Notes: a model not told the origin generated them from the letters alone. Shown: positions 34,926 through 45,130, counted from the stretch's first letter. The stretch: DNA of 64,000 nt from Ascaphus truei (GCA_036426205.1 CM071579.1:21666603-21730602); one strand, 5' to 3'. A program made the numbers and translations.

Positions 34926-35677
34926 TAGAGGGAATAAGGGACAATGTCAGGTAAGGTGGCTGCTTATTGTAGGATAAGGTGTGGCTCAGGTTAGAATATG
35001 GCCCAGTCTGACAGCTGAAGCCATTAAGATTTGTTTGAGGGGGGATGTTACGTAGGGTGGAAATTGGTCTAGCCACGTAGCTGGTTTTAATGGGGTTGGA
35101 GGGAAGTTGAATGTAAGAGGTATGGTGAGTAGGATTCCCTGAAAAGGTCTGTATCAGGGAGTTTTTAAACATCTAAAAGCTGGGGGAGAGTCTGATGGTA
35201 CGTGGTGGGGAATTCCAGAGAGAGGGGGCAGCGCGGGAGAAGTCTTGCAGGCGGGAGTGAGGGGAGCTAATAAGGCAAGAAGGGGAGGTGGATGTCGTAG
35301 GCAGAATGTAGGAGGTGTGTAGGTAGGTATTTATGGATTAGGGCTGACATGTAAGAAGGGGCAGTGCCATTGAGACCTATGTAAGTCATTACTAAAGTAT
35401 TTAATTCTAGAGGCTAGCATTTTGGATGGATTGGAGGTGGAGTGGATTAGGATTTTAGTTGCTTCGGGTGAGAAAATGGTGTGACCTGGCGATATTTTGT
35501 AGGTAGAGATGGCAGGACTTCGTGAGGGACTAAATGTGAGAAATGAAGGACAGATCAGAGTCAAGTATGACCCTTAGACTGCAGGCTTGAGGTGCTATTG
35601 ACAATGACAGAGAGCGTAGCGGTGACAATGGAAGGAGGAAAGAATATTAATTCTGTTTTGGACATGTTTAGCTTTAG

Positions 35678-35995
35678 TTAGCAGTGAGACATCAAGTAAG
35701 AGATTACAGAGAGACACGGAACAGGAGAGAGAGAGATGGGGATATATATATATATATATATATCGGGAGGAGAGCTACGGTAGATTTGGGTATTATAAGC
35801 ATAATGATGATACTGAAAGCCAAAAAATTGTATTAGTTCTCTGAGACAAGAAGTGTAGAGTGAGAAGAGCAGAGGATCAAGAACAGAACCTTGTGAGATC
35901 CCAACAGAAAGAGGGAGTGAGGAGGAGACACCTGAGAAGGAGACACTGAAGGAGCGGTTGGATAGGTAGGACGTGGGCTGCGCCACAGAAGCCAA
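35678..35995 (-). pseudogene. L2 reverse transcriptase fragment
   Basis: The 105-codon frame contains the L2 sequence block [14 protein letters not shown], then [20 protein letters not shown] and [11 protein letters not shown]. The catalytic YADD is changed to YAYN, so both metal-binding aspartates are compromised. The frame then runs into a (TA)n microsatellite at 35742-35763, which encodes IYIYIYI. It is a pseudogene. Confidence 0.8.
35742..35763. repeat. (TA)n microsatellite
   Basis: Eleven TA units within the L2 pseudogene. Confidence 0.9.
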
Positions 35996-36000
35996 TGATA

Positions 36001-36114
36001 TTATTTATTTATAAAATATTTTACCAGGAGGTAATATATTGAGAGTTACCACTCGTTTTCAAGTGTGTCCTGGGCACAGAGTTAAGACAAATAATACATG
36101 GTTACACATACAAT
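36001..36114 (-). mobile_element. (AAAT)n-tail element inserted in L2
   Basis: Inverse of the 16050-16210 element: tttataaaatattttaccag, gagttaccactcgttttcaa, gtgtcctgggcacagagtta. The L2 sequence continues on either side (agaagccaatg ... tagtggagaatatt). A caatg pentamer flanks both edges, a plausible short target duplication. Confidence 0.7.
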
Positions 36115-36555
36115 GTAGTGGAGAATATTTAGGAGAAGGGGGTGATCGACCATGTTGAAGGCAGTGAAGTGATCCAGGAAAAATAGTATGGAGAAATGAC
36201 CCTTAGATTTAGCTGTGAGTAGGTCATTGGTCATTTTTCTTAGTGCTGTATTGGTGGAGTGTAGAGAACGGAAACCAGATTGTAAAGAGTCAAACAGGGA
36301 GTTGGAGGAGAGAACGTGAGTCAGGAGGTTGTATACAAGTTGCTTAGAGGCAAAGGGGAGAATAGAGATAGGGCGGTAGTTAAAGGCGGAGGATGAGTGA
36401 AGTGAGGGTTTCTTTACAATGGGTGTGATGATGAATGCATCTTTGAAAGAAGATGATAATGTGCCATAGGCGAGAGAAAGGTGACTTAGGATGGGGCTTA
36501 GTGTGCCAGAGAGGGAGCAGAGGAGATATGAGGGAAGAGAATCAAGAGGGCAGTT

Positions 36556-37518
36556 CTGTCAGATCTCATTGCATTGTAGTCATTAGACTTTCTGAGTTTC
36601 ATATTGTTTCCCTGTAATGTCACAGCTTTTACGGTCCATATACATTCAGTGCATTGTAATGGCTCATACGGATACACTGTAACACGTCAGTAATTTCTTT
36701 CGCTTGCCACAGCTTTGCAGCTCTGGAAATTTCACAGTGATGACATGATCTACAGTACTTGTTCTGCAATGACAATGAAAACTCATTTGGCTCAATTGCT
36801 TTTTTTGATCCCATCTATGACAAGCACCAGATGTCGCTTTTTGCACATATTCTGCTCGCTCTGATCACTGATTTTGTATAATATTATCCCAGCCCGAGGC
36901 CTAATATGAGCGCCTGGCCACAGGCCAAAGTTGAAACATGTAGAGTGATCTTGTAGATAAGTTGAACTTACAGCCTGCTTTCCTGTAAACAACTTATTTG
37001 AGACATTTTCATTCAGCTCACATCCAAACTGCAGGGAGCCCAATAAATCTACCCTTATTTATTCACTCTTTGGTATGCAATATGCCCTGAGCTAACCATT
37101 ACCATTCATTTGGAAGTCTCTATCATATTTCTTGGTAACTAATGGAGACAAGAAACGGACGTACACAGAGCTGCTTTCAAAGCACAATGCGATTGTTTAA
37201 TTTAATCAAAGGCAAGGAGGTATAAGAACTCCTCACTCAGGGACCCCTGGAGTCCAAACTAAAATGTTGAAGACACTCACAAGGCTTAAATCGGCTATTG
37301 GTTTACCACCAGGCTAATCAGTTTGGACAAATCAGAACACACTGGTAATTAGGGCATATGTAAAACAGCTGGGGTTTCCTTGTGTTATAACAGGGGAGAT
37401 TATGATACTACAAAATTCTTAGCACATCTTCAGGATTTAAACACAATAGATGTGAGGTTGACAGAGAGGACAAATTAGAAGCACCTTCCATTCAAGCGCA
37501 GTCTTTGTTTGAGGTACA
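36556..37518. other. Unassigned sequence
   Basis: No recognisable gene. The minus frames 36629-36814 and 36792-37043 are short and without motif. Confidence 0.4.
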
Positions 37519-37791
37519 CTAATTGGTATCAAATGAGTGTCCTATAGACTTTTCAGGGTACGGCCAAACAGCAATAATTAAACACACACCAAACCAAAAC
37601 TGGGTTATGAGATGGTCGGCACAGAAATTTATAGCAAATAGAGAATATGAATATATAATGTAATTTTGCAGTATTCCAAAAGAACTTAGACTGGTGGTGG
37701 CTGCGAGAGTCTCCGGTAGGTTGTTCCAATTTTGAGGTGCACGGTAAGAGAAGGAGGAGCGGCCGGATACTTTGCTGAACCTTGTGACCAT
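37519..37791 (-). pseudogene. LINE reverse transcriptase C-terminal fragment (CR1/L2-like)
   Basis: The translation contains SFSYRAPQNWNNLPETLAAT followed by SLSSFGI, matching the C-terminal 'FS..AP..WN.LP......SL..FK' block shared by CR1/L2/Rex1 LINE ORF2 proteins. The L2 at 47792-47980 has the same block as FSLTAPHLWIALPLNIRLAL. The rest of the ORF is lost. It directly precedes the PLE remnants. Confidence 0.6.
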
Positions 37792-37881
37792 GAACGGTCT
37801 TTTGGAGTCAGGGGGGTATACAATATTTTTTGCTTTGAGTGAAGAGGCAGTGTGCTTCCTTTATATATATTATATATATGT

Positions 37882-38111
37882 GCAGAATAAATGATTCTTC
37901 CGTATTAGGTGATACCTTTTTTTATTTGAATACAATTTATGTCATAGGACAAGCTTTCGAGAGTTTTCCTCTCTTCCTCAGGTACCAAGAACTCAAGAGT
38001 ATTGCTTGACCTGAGGAAGAAAGGAAACTCTCGAAAGCTTGTCCTATGACATAAATTGTTTGTCCAAATATAAAAGGTATCACCTAATACTGAAGAACTA
38101 ATTTATTCTGC
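37882..38111. mobile_element. Inverted pair of Penelope-type pLTR segments
   Basis: Arms of about 102 bp: 37882-37983 and inverse 38009-38111, separated by 25 bp. Landmarks on the right arm: ctgaggaagaaaggaaactc, tcgaaagcttgtcctatgac, aaaggtatcacctaatactg, followed by ggactaacacggctattt. A related segment at 38845-38985 shares ctcgaaagcttg and ggctaacatggtactgatacc. Inverted pLTR arrangements are typical of Penelope-like elements. The position next to a GIY-YIG domain (38147-38414) supports the assignment. Confidence 0.75.
37955..38036. ncRNA. Hammerhead-like core, both strands
   Basis: Minus strand: CTGAGGA (37975-37981), then A, GAGAG, GAAAA, CTCTC, then GAAA (37955-37958) and GCTTGTC. This has the order of a hammerhead: CUGANGA box, stem II hairpin, GAAA box, cleavage-type GUC. 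On the plus strand the inverse copy has CTGAGGA 38011-38017 and GAAA 38033-38036 with a weaker stem II. PLE pLTRs are known to carry hammerhead ribozymes. Helices I and III are not convincing here, so activity is doubtful. Confidence 0.35.
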
Positions 38112-38146
38112 AACTGGACTAACACGGCTATTTCCGTTTTATATAT

Positions 38147-38414
38147 ATATATATACATAGGTGAGACAGGACAGGGGCTAAACAAGAGAATGAACCTGCA
38201 TCGCCACAGAATCACACGTGGAACAAGAGACAGTCCTGTTGGCGAACATTTCTCTGACTCTGGCCATAAGATGAACGATCTGAGGGTTGCCATACTCAAA
38301 GGTAATCTTAAAACCCCGAAAGAGAGATGGTTGCATGAATACAAATTTATGCAACTGTTCGGGACACATAGCAGTGGCCTAAACAGAGATCGAAATTTTA
38401 TGAGTCATTACTGA
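38147..38414 (+). pseudogene. Penelope-like element GIY-YIG endonuclease, C-terminal fragment
   Basis: In frame upstream of the ATG at 38190 the translation is IYIGETGQGLNKRMNLHRHR, then PVGEHFSDSGHKMNDLRVAI, then ERWLHEYKFMQLFGTHSSGL, ending MSHY and stop at 38412. YIG, the KR..LHRHR region, the GEHF..SGH block, and the E/K-rich helix match the GIY-YIG nuclease that follows the reverse transcriptase in Penelope-like elements. It nicks target DNA for priming. The RT domain is missing: the frame enters a (TA)n tract at 38141-38153 and then the pLTR. The nuclease part has no internal stop. Confidence 0.8.
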
Positions 38415-38981
38415 CACTAGTGAACTCCCTTCCCATGAGCGCTAAAGGCCATGTCTGTACATACGGTGCTATATGTATGCACACACAGCTGTCTCTCACA
38501 CATACTAATACTCCTTGTTTTTCCATCCCTATACACCAATAGGGACCACAAAGTATCCACACACACTTTTAGTTGTGCTACAAACTCTCACATTTCCACA
38601 CCCACCCACACCATTAATATCCACTCCCACTCCACACACACATTGTGTAAAGCACTGTATATACTGTGGGCTCTCCATTCATTTTTATTCACACTAATAC
38701 ACATACACACTCTTTCTTCACTTGCTTTCAGGATCCTTTTGACACCTCTAGTCATTAAACACATCCACACCGGGGGAAGGACCAGCACAGATAACATTCC
38801 AAGAGACACTGTTTTTAAGTATACCCTTGCTTCATTCATTGTAACATCGCCGGAAGAAGAGATTAGTGTATCTCGAAAGCTTGCACAAATAAAAGCATTT
38901 CGTTAGCCACAGAACAGTATCATCTATTTATTTTTTGATTATTGAAGCTCGGCTAACATGGTACTGATACCTCTACATATA

Positions 38982-38985
<4 letters not shown>
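38415..38985 (+). mobile_element. PLE 3' region and second pLTR-like segment
   Basis: About 430 bp of untranslated DNA (CA/CT-rich around 38570-38720) lead to a pLTR-like stretch from about 38845: cggaagaagagattagtgta, tctcgaaagcttgcacaaat, gctcggctaacatggtactg, then (TA)n. It parallels the 38009-38135 segment. The 151-codon frame 38451-38906 spans this untranslated part and is not a PLE protein. Confidence 0.6.
38851..38878 (+). ncRNA. Hammerhead-like core in second pLTR
   Basis: CGGAAGA (38851-38857) is one substitution from CTGAAGA. A spacer A follows, then GAGAT (38859-38863), TAGTGT, ATCTC (38870-38874) and GAAA (38875-38878). The stem II pair GAGAT/ATCTC differs from GAGAG/CTCTC in the first pLTR; a base pair is kept while the bases change, which suggests compensatory change. 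No GUC follows (GCTTGCA). Confidence 0.35.

Positions 38986-39013
<28 letters not shown>
38984..39013. repeat. (TA)n microsatellite
   Basis: Fifteen TA units directly downstream of the PLE pLTR-like segment. Mutation of an AT-rich PLE end is a plausible origin. Confidence 0.9.
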
Positions 39014-39015
<2 letters not shown>

Positions 39016-40316
39016 TTTATACACCAGATGATCCTTGTATGTAAGGAAAGAAAACTCCATAGGAGTATTGAATGAATAGCTTCTATACTACAAGTGATCT
39101 TGCTGTTATGTGACAGCAAAAGCTACTCAATTTATCCTCTGCGTGGGAAACCAAAACCAAGCATATGCAATAGATGGACATACTTAAATACTGTATAGCT
39201 GGACTTATGTAAACACGTGAAGGTTATAGCCCCCTCTAATTCTATCATTTGTGCTCAGATGATAATAGAAAGACGTTTCTCTTGATTCACATGTAAATTA
39301 TAATATGTGAAGTACAAGGAAGGCTGAAGCTCCCTCTTATTAATGGTGTTACACAATTAAAATGCTGCTTAACTCTATGAAAATGGCTGAAGATCAACTG
39401 AAGATCACATCATGTCTTTGGACTCAGTAGGTTGTCCTTATTAAAAACCAAAAAAATACCTGACATGCTTCATCTATTTCGTTCCACACTAGCTGATTAC
39501 AGGCGAGAGAATGCAGAGAGAGTGATGCTGGCTTTGGTTTAATTTCAGTGTTTAGCAGAGTGAAGCTGCGTGGCCTTGTGATATTCCAGGGTATCTATGG
39601 AATGTAGATGCAGCCACTTAGCAATGTGCTGTATAGTGCTATTGTAATTTAGTCACATTATTCATCTGTGCAACACCCTATTTCCTGCAGCATTTCATGC
39701 AGCATACACAAGACATGCCACATTGCATAATGAAACTAAGTATCTCTATATACCTACAGCCCTCTAAAGCTTTAGAAAACCTTACTAAAGTACCCCTAAC
39801 ATGAATACTTTTTTTCAGTCCTGCTTTTCCGTTCCGCGCTTTAATTTAGTTTTACAGCCAGTGTAGTCCTTGATGTAGCACACAGGGGTCTGCAGCTAGA
39901 TGAGGAGCTGCAGGATGAACTCTGCTCAAACACTGGGAGGGAAAGGTTACCAAACAGTGGATAGGGGGGTGGTGCTCTCAGGGAATAGAGTAATTGGTAA
40001 GTGGAAAGAAAGAGAGAATCCCTTTTAGGTGGCACTAGAGAGGTTACACCCTAATTAAAACTTGTATTTTATTATAAATTGATTAAAATAAACTGTTTGG
40101 AAAAAACCACATACATAAAACAAACAAACAAAAAATATTAAAAGACGGAGAGGTGTGGAAGGGTGTTTAATAGAGGTGTTTATGATATATACCTCCTACT
40201 TAAACCTTAATGAACCCTATGATCTTAGTAGTCTCTTATCAAATAGCCCCTTTGAACTAGTGGGGTATAAGCAGTTAGATGCAGACTGGTCTGCTGTGTG
40301 CAAAATAAGGCTGCTC
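39014..40316. other. Unassigned AT-rich sequence
   Basis: No recognisable gene; the minus frame 39841-40035 is unmatched. Confidence 0.4.
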
Positions 40317-40640
40317 TTAATGATGGCTGAAATGAAACAGTCATAGGCACCTTAGGCATAAACAGAGCTGCATCTAGCTGTCTAAATGAAGCCAGTTACG
40401 GTGAAACGTACGTAGGGTACGTCTGATGTCACCGGCACGTGATGTCGGCTCATCGGTGAGGTGTGGGCTCCACTTTGTCTGAGTGCTTCGTAGACTGCGT
40501 TCGTGGGCAGCAAGAGCACTCAGACGCTACAGTTAGTCTCTCAGTTATCTATATTTGGTATATACTATCCACTTAGACAGCTAGATGCAGCTCTGTTTAT
40601 GCCTAAGGTGCTAATGACTGTTTCATTTCAGCCATCATTA
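40317..40640. mobile_element. Foldback, 68-bp arms, 188-bp loop
   Basis: ttaatgatggctgaaatgaa ... catctagctgtctaa (40317-40385) is inverted at 40573-40640 with one or two mismatches. The loop includes ggtgaaacgtacgtagggta and cggcacgtgatgtcggctca. A typical non-autonomous DNA element; family unknown. Confidence 0.88.
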
Positions 40641-43085
40641 CCTAGTCCTTGATGTATTAATTTATTTTATTAATTAGGGATTTACTCTGCTAAATCTCAA
40701 TCCCTGTCCCCAAGACACTACAACACTCTGGCCTCAACAGGTAGAACACAGCCACAAAAAGGACTTCACTCAATTCCTGAGTCTGAATTTAATTTGGAGA
40801 TAAGGGGGTGGGGAAGATGTTATGTGGTAGAATAAAACCAAGCTGGATCTCATGTCAAAGGTGTATGTAAGTACTACAGGTAGAGGTGTGCCTATTTCTC
40901 GTGTGCTTAGTCAAACTTGGTGAATCTCCCTTATTTCAATCGTTCAAAGAAGTTAGCTTTGATAGAAAAGCTTGTGGCAAATTTCGATTAAAGCTGAAAA
41001 GTCAATGGGGGTAGCACTTTCATTTACTTTGCCTTGTGTCATTTGATTGAACATGTAAAAAAATTATTTTAAGTAGTGGGGCTGCTGTTTTGCCGCTATA
41101 AAAAGGCGAAATAGCAAATGTATTGTAGAATTTTGGCCATTTCAGTTTAACCTTTGGAACAAGAAGTTAAATCCAAAACTTTTGTGGATATTTAAATTTG
41201 TTTTGAAAAATCTGATCAAACTGCGGCAAAGGGTATCTCAGCTCGGCACACACATCTCTACCAGTAAGTGTTATATTTTTAAGAATTACACCACCTTCAA
41301 CAAACAGAGACATCGAGGCCACCGTACAGACAGCCAGACCAGCAGCCATCCCAGAGCCCCGCAGTTTGAATGCGGAAGCGCGAGACCGGGGAAGCAGTGC
41401 GCACAGAGTTTGAAACTGAGGACGGGACCGGAGTTGGGTCGGAGTGCACCGCAAGTCGCTCACTGTGTGTTATCAGTGGGGAAAGTGTGAGTTTTGTACT
41501 TTCCTCTCTGTGCTGTGTGTTGTTTTATGTAAACGACACTATTGCGTTTTACATTTTGCTCTGCATGAGGTTCTGTTACAGAGAAGATGACATCCTCCAG
41601 TACTTGCCTACTGTACATGGAGGAAATCTTAGTGTGAGATTGGTGTTATGTTTGTTCTTCAATAACCATTGCACAGGTTTTTTATTATTCATTCAATTTC
41701 ACTATCCACATTTATATTCATCGTCCAGTTTGCACTGTGGATACCAATTGTTCACACTTTGTTTCTTTGCGGTTGGGAAACCGCAGGTATCTGGCAGCAT
41801 TTGGTTTATGAGCACATGAGTTTGTTTCAATGATTGACATTGGTTAGGCTCATGATTTTCACTTATGCTTAAGACTAGCACATCACTTTATGAATGGTAT
41901 ATGGGTTTGCATTTTTTGTTTGTCACTATAGAATGAATCTGTAGTAGAGAAATATTGAATCCAGATAAAAAGCCTGTATTGCATGCATACATTACAAACC
42001 CCAACTGGCAGTTAAGGGGTTAAACAGTATTACCCAAGAATCTGTTTTTAGCTGTAGACTTCATGAAAATATTTCCTACATTTAACATGCACAATAAAGG
42101 GCTCGCTCACACACAGAATGGCATTGGCAGTACAAACAGTACATACAGTCCCAGATTACTGCATTCCATGCTTTCATAAGGGTAGGACAATGGTTTAAGA
42201 TAGAGCAGAAATGGGTACCTATAAAATGACTGGAACCTGCATTGCAAGACACAATATTATAAGGTAAGCTGGCAAGGCCAAATATAGTGTCGCCAACCTA
42301 GTTCCAATATCATCACAGGACTGGAATTCAATTTGGCTTTTCCCAGTTTCCATTATGCACTGAGATGCAGGTCTGTAATAAAACAGATTTAACTGGGATC
42401 AGAGCTAGAAATCTGTACTGAATCATATATTCTCTAGGCTCTGTGATTGCTGTTCAGTGCGATCTGACATGGGGAGGTCTCTTTCAAGTCAATGGGGCTT
42501 CAGTGTCAGATCGGGGATCTCGCACCTTTGAGAATATACCCAATAGTCTCTCGATTAACATGGTGCCAGAAGGGCAATTCTGTGAATATTCAGATATTCC
42601 AGGGACAGTCATCCGTTTGGACAGATATTTCTTCGTAAAAATTATAATTGCTTGGGAATTCATGAAAAATAGGCTACACTAAGAGTAATTAGAATGGAAT
42701 TGAAAAGAAAATGGAGAAATCACGAGAATTTCCACCGAATTTGCTAGCAGATTGACTTTTAATCCTTGTCAAATGTTACCGAAGTTTGCAGTTTTCATGA
42801 CATATCAGCACATTTTGCCCTATTTACGAAAGTCTGCAAAAAGTTGGCATATCTCTAGTAAACAATACATTTGTTGTTTTCTCCAGTATGTTGTAGGTTT
42901 ACAGGAACCCATCAACCAGGATTTGTTTTTAGCATTAATTCTCAGTACCCTTATCCATACCAGTTTGTCCAGACAAAAGTCATCCTTACATTTTCAAGAA
43001 TTAAAAAAAAAATATTCCTGTTTGAAATGCTAAGCCAAAGCACGTTATTTTCAGCTCCACCGACCAACAGGTTCCAAAATACTTA
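40641..43085. other. Unassigned sequence
   Basis: Frames at 41182-41490 and 41370-41819 (149 codons) overlap and have no recognisable domain. The second turns hydrophobic and Phe/Leu-rich in a T-rich region, as expected from composition. No exon-like splice pattern is compelling. 42871-43290 runs into the LTR candidate. Confidence 0.4.
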
Positions 43086-44278
43086 TGTAACGGGTATTCC
43101 CTGTGAATACAGACGCTACTACCTGCTGTGTAACCTGTGTGGCTCTCAGGAGCCTAAGCCTCCGCTTGGGGAGCCTGGGGTACATACATATAATACGATC
43201 TCGTGGTGCAACGCCTCCACCTGGGAGGGATCCCAACGGAGTGGGAGGAGGCCCTCACAGGAAACAATCACATCAAGCAAACAGTTGTAAAACAGAACTG
43301 GCTTTACTGCATAGCATGTACTTATTCATAAATCAACAGGTGTCCCTCTCTAGAGGAGACGCTGACTACTGCGTCTCGCAGGACGCTCCCACCTACACCG
43401 GGTGATCCCACCCCGTGTCCAATAACCCCACACAATATGTCCCGCACCCTTAAAGGGAGAGGATATGTTTGACTGCGCAGCCACTGGTCCCATAATAATA
43501 ATATATGTAGGATCGTTTGTGCACTTGTTGATGGTTACCTGCCGAGCACTCCAATGCCCGGGCCTGCCAAGGAGCTTCACAAAGGATCCGAAGGCTGACG
43601 AATCCAGGAACTACCGTCCGGGGCGATCCCACCCGGATGGCTACTGCAGCGGTAGTGGAGGTCTGAGCCTAAACCTCTGGATGGACGCGCAGCGTCCGCT
43701 GTGTCCCTAACTGACTCTGTGTAGTAAGGGGCAGGGTCCCTAACCTGGGGCCTGTCCCTACAACACTCAACTACTGGTGACTCAGGGCTATCTGGGGCCT
43801 AGGGGGCTGCTGGCCTAGTGCAGGGAGTCACTGACTCCTGCACCTACCTCCTTCCCCTAGCTGCTCCTGGCGCCGACTGACGTGCTCCTAAACCCCGGCA
43901 AATGTATCTATCCCTGAGCAGGGAGATACTACAGCCCTATTGGCTACCTGGCGTCACCTGACTCTGCCCCTGTGCACCCTGGGGGCTGTATCTCTTGGGA
44001 GCTATTCTCCCCTATGGCCGCCTCGCGCGCACTTGTTCTGCGCATGCGCCAACCTCCGCAGTGGCCACCAGCTGCCCAGACCCATTGCGCATGCGCAACT
44101 ACATCAACAATGGCGGCGCCCCTCGCGGGAGCCGCCAGGGACCTTCCGAGCACCAGAGTGCTCCCTGCTCGGCCCCCACCATCCAGGAACGCCGACGGGG
44201 CTGCCGCTTGGCTCCGGCAGCCCCCACCATCAGCGGAGGTAACGGGGGTTGCGGAGCAATAGGGGGAACCTGGTTACA
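43086..44278 (-). mobile_element. Possible LTR (1.2 kb)
   Basis: Ends are complementary: tgtaac at 43086-43091 and gttaca at 44273-44278, so on either strand the block reads TGTAAC...GTTACA, a normal LTR end format. The interior is GC- and CpG-rich toward 44000-44260 (promoter-like if read on the minus strand), with a cagtaaagccagt segment (inverse of 43299-43311) where a polyadenylation region would lie. No matching 4-6 bp target duplication (actta versus tctac) and no second LTR is present. Confidence 0.35.
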
Positions 44279-44284
44279 TCTACC

Positions 44285-44396
44285 AGTATCGTTATTGGCC
44301 TTCTTCTAGGACTTTTAAACAGCCATCCAATAGGAAGCTACGTAGCGGCTTCCCATTGACCCGCAGGACCAGCAAGACTTGGCAGCCCTTTGGAAT
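44285..44396. mobile_element. Fragment of CCAATAGGAAGC foldback family
   Basis: cttttaaacagccatccaat aggaagctacgtagcggctt cccattgac resembles the centre of the foldbacks at 53395 and 55613, where ccaataagaagc is followed by ggcttcctattgg. Confidence 0.5.
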
Positions 44397-44669
44397 TCCT
44401 TGAAGGGAGCTGTAAAACCTTTAACTACACCAACAAGTAGGAAGTAGAATCCCATGTGGGAAAGAATAAATAGTGCACTGCTGACAAAAAGCGATGTAGT
44501 CTGGATCTCTCCAAAGTTGTAAAAATATTAATTGGGCCATCAACAACACGTTAAAAAAATAAAAAGAAGAGCAAGCAGAGAGAACCTCTGACGCATTTCG
44601 CGCATGTGTGCACTTTGTCAAAGAGTTCCTTGAAGGGAGCTTTAAAACCTTTAACTACACAAATAAGTA
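44397..44669. repeat. 45-bp direct repeats around a 184-bp insertion
   Basis: ttccttgaagggagctgtaa aacctttaactacacc (44397 onward) recurs at 44627-44669 with three differences. The intervening block ends with cctctgacgcatttcgcgca, the same motif as in the 34780 palindrome. This could be insertion by a mechanism duplicating about 45 bp, or a partial tandem duplication with internal replacement. Confidence 0.7.
44592..44621 (-). ncRNA. Hammerhead-like core, decayed
   Basis: Minus strand: TTGACAA (44615-44621, from CTGACGA by one C-to-T and one CpG-type change), then AGTGC, loop ACACA, TGCGC, GAAA (44596-44599), then TGCGTC. Stem II GTGC/GCGC has one G-U pair. GAAAYGCGUC can form a two-pair stem III with a GC loop leaving C at the cleavage position. 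Core positions are changed, so the sequence is at best a remnant. Confidence 0.3.
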
Positions 44670-44984
44670 AATATCTCAAGAACCATGGGGTCCCCGAGCA
44701 GAAAATAAGAGTGCTGCTTTGGGGGACCCTCTGGTTCCAGCGCTGTTTAAAAAAATCAATGATACGAAGAAATAATACGAGACTGCTGGTTTCAAAACTT
44801 TAAGTAGAACCCTGTATAGACAGGAGCCACCTTTTAATACAGCCTGCCGGACACTTTCCTATATAAGTACAGTAGCTATCCTTCATTATTTACCTATTTT
44901 TGTTACGTTATTCGAACCAATGGTTTGCGCTGGAGCTAACATAAGCTATTTCTTATCTCTGTGAACCCCTCAGTTTCCCAGATA

Positions 44985-45130
44985 CTCACCAGTGTGTTAC
45001 CAGCTGGGCATTTAAATAGTCATCCAATAGAAAGCCTCAAACAATCATATTTTAGCTTCCTATTGGCCCAAAATTTGGTGCACATTTTCTTTCCCCCGGA
45101 GGGAGATTTAAAGCCAGGAACGTTACAGGT
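44985..45130. mobile_element. Fragment of CCAATAGGAAGC foldback family
   Basis: atactcaccagtgtgttacc, catccaatagaaagcctc, and ttttagcttcctattggccc show the inverted CCAATA...TATTGG pair of this family in an AT-rich form, followed by ggagggagatttaaagc. Confidence 0.5.

Larger units (their letters stand above)
33990..36555 (-). mobile_element. L2-clade LINE, diverged partial copy, interrupted
   Basis: The 3' tail (acagcacagtacaatggggg, gagggccctgctcgtgagag, cttacagtctagagggaata) is followed, after an insertion at 34160-34925, by coding-derived DNA reading on the minus strand up to about 36555. Landmarks are [15 protein letters not shown] (35867-35911) and a degenerate catalytic box YAYN in place of YADD (35792-35803). 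Downstream, NDLHRSQW-like remains (35400 region) fit the L2 thumb. A second insertion (36001-36114) is the (AAAT)n-tail element. The endonuclease region is absent. Dead copy. Confidence 0.75.

Noticed and set aside
38451..38906. 151-codon ORF after the GIY-YIG frame as a second PLE protein
   Set aside because: It spans the CA-rich untranslated part and runs into the pLTR-like segment; no known PLE protein occupies that place.
41370..41819. 149-codon ORF with hydrophobic stretches
   Set aside because: Hydrophobic runs follow T-rich DNA; no recognisable membrane-protein family, and an overlapping frame is equally open.
44260..44278. LTR target-site duplication at the 43086-44278 block
   Set aside because: Flanking pentamers actta and tctac do not match, so I did not call it a confirmed solo LTR.
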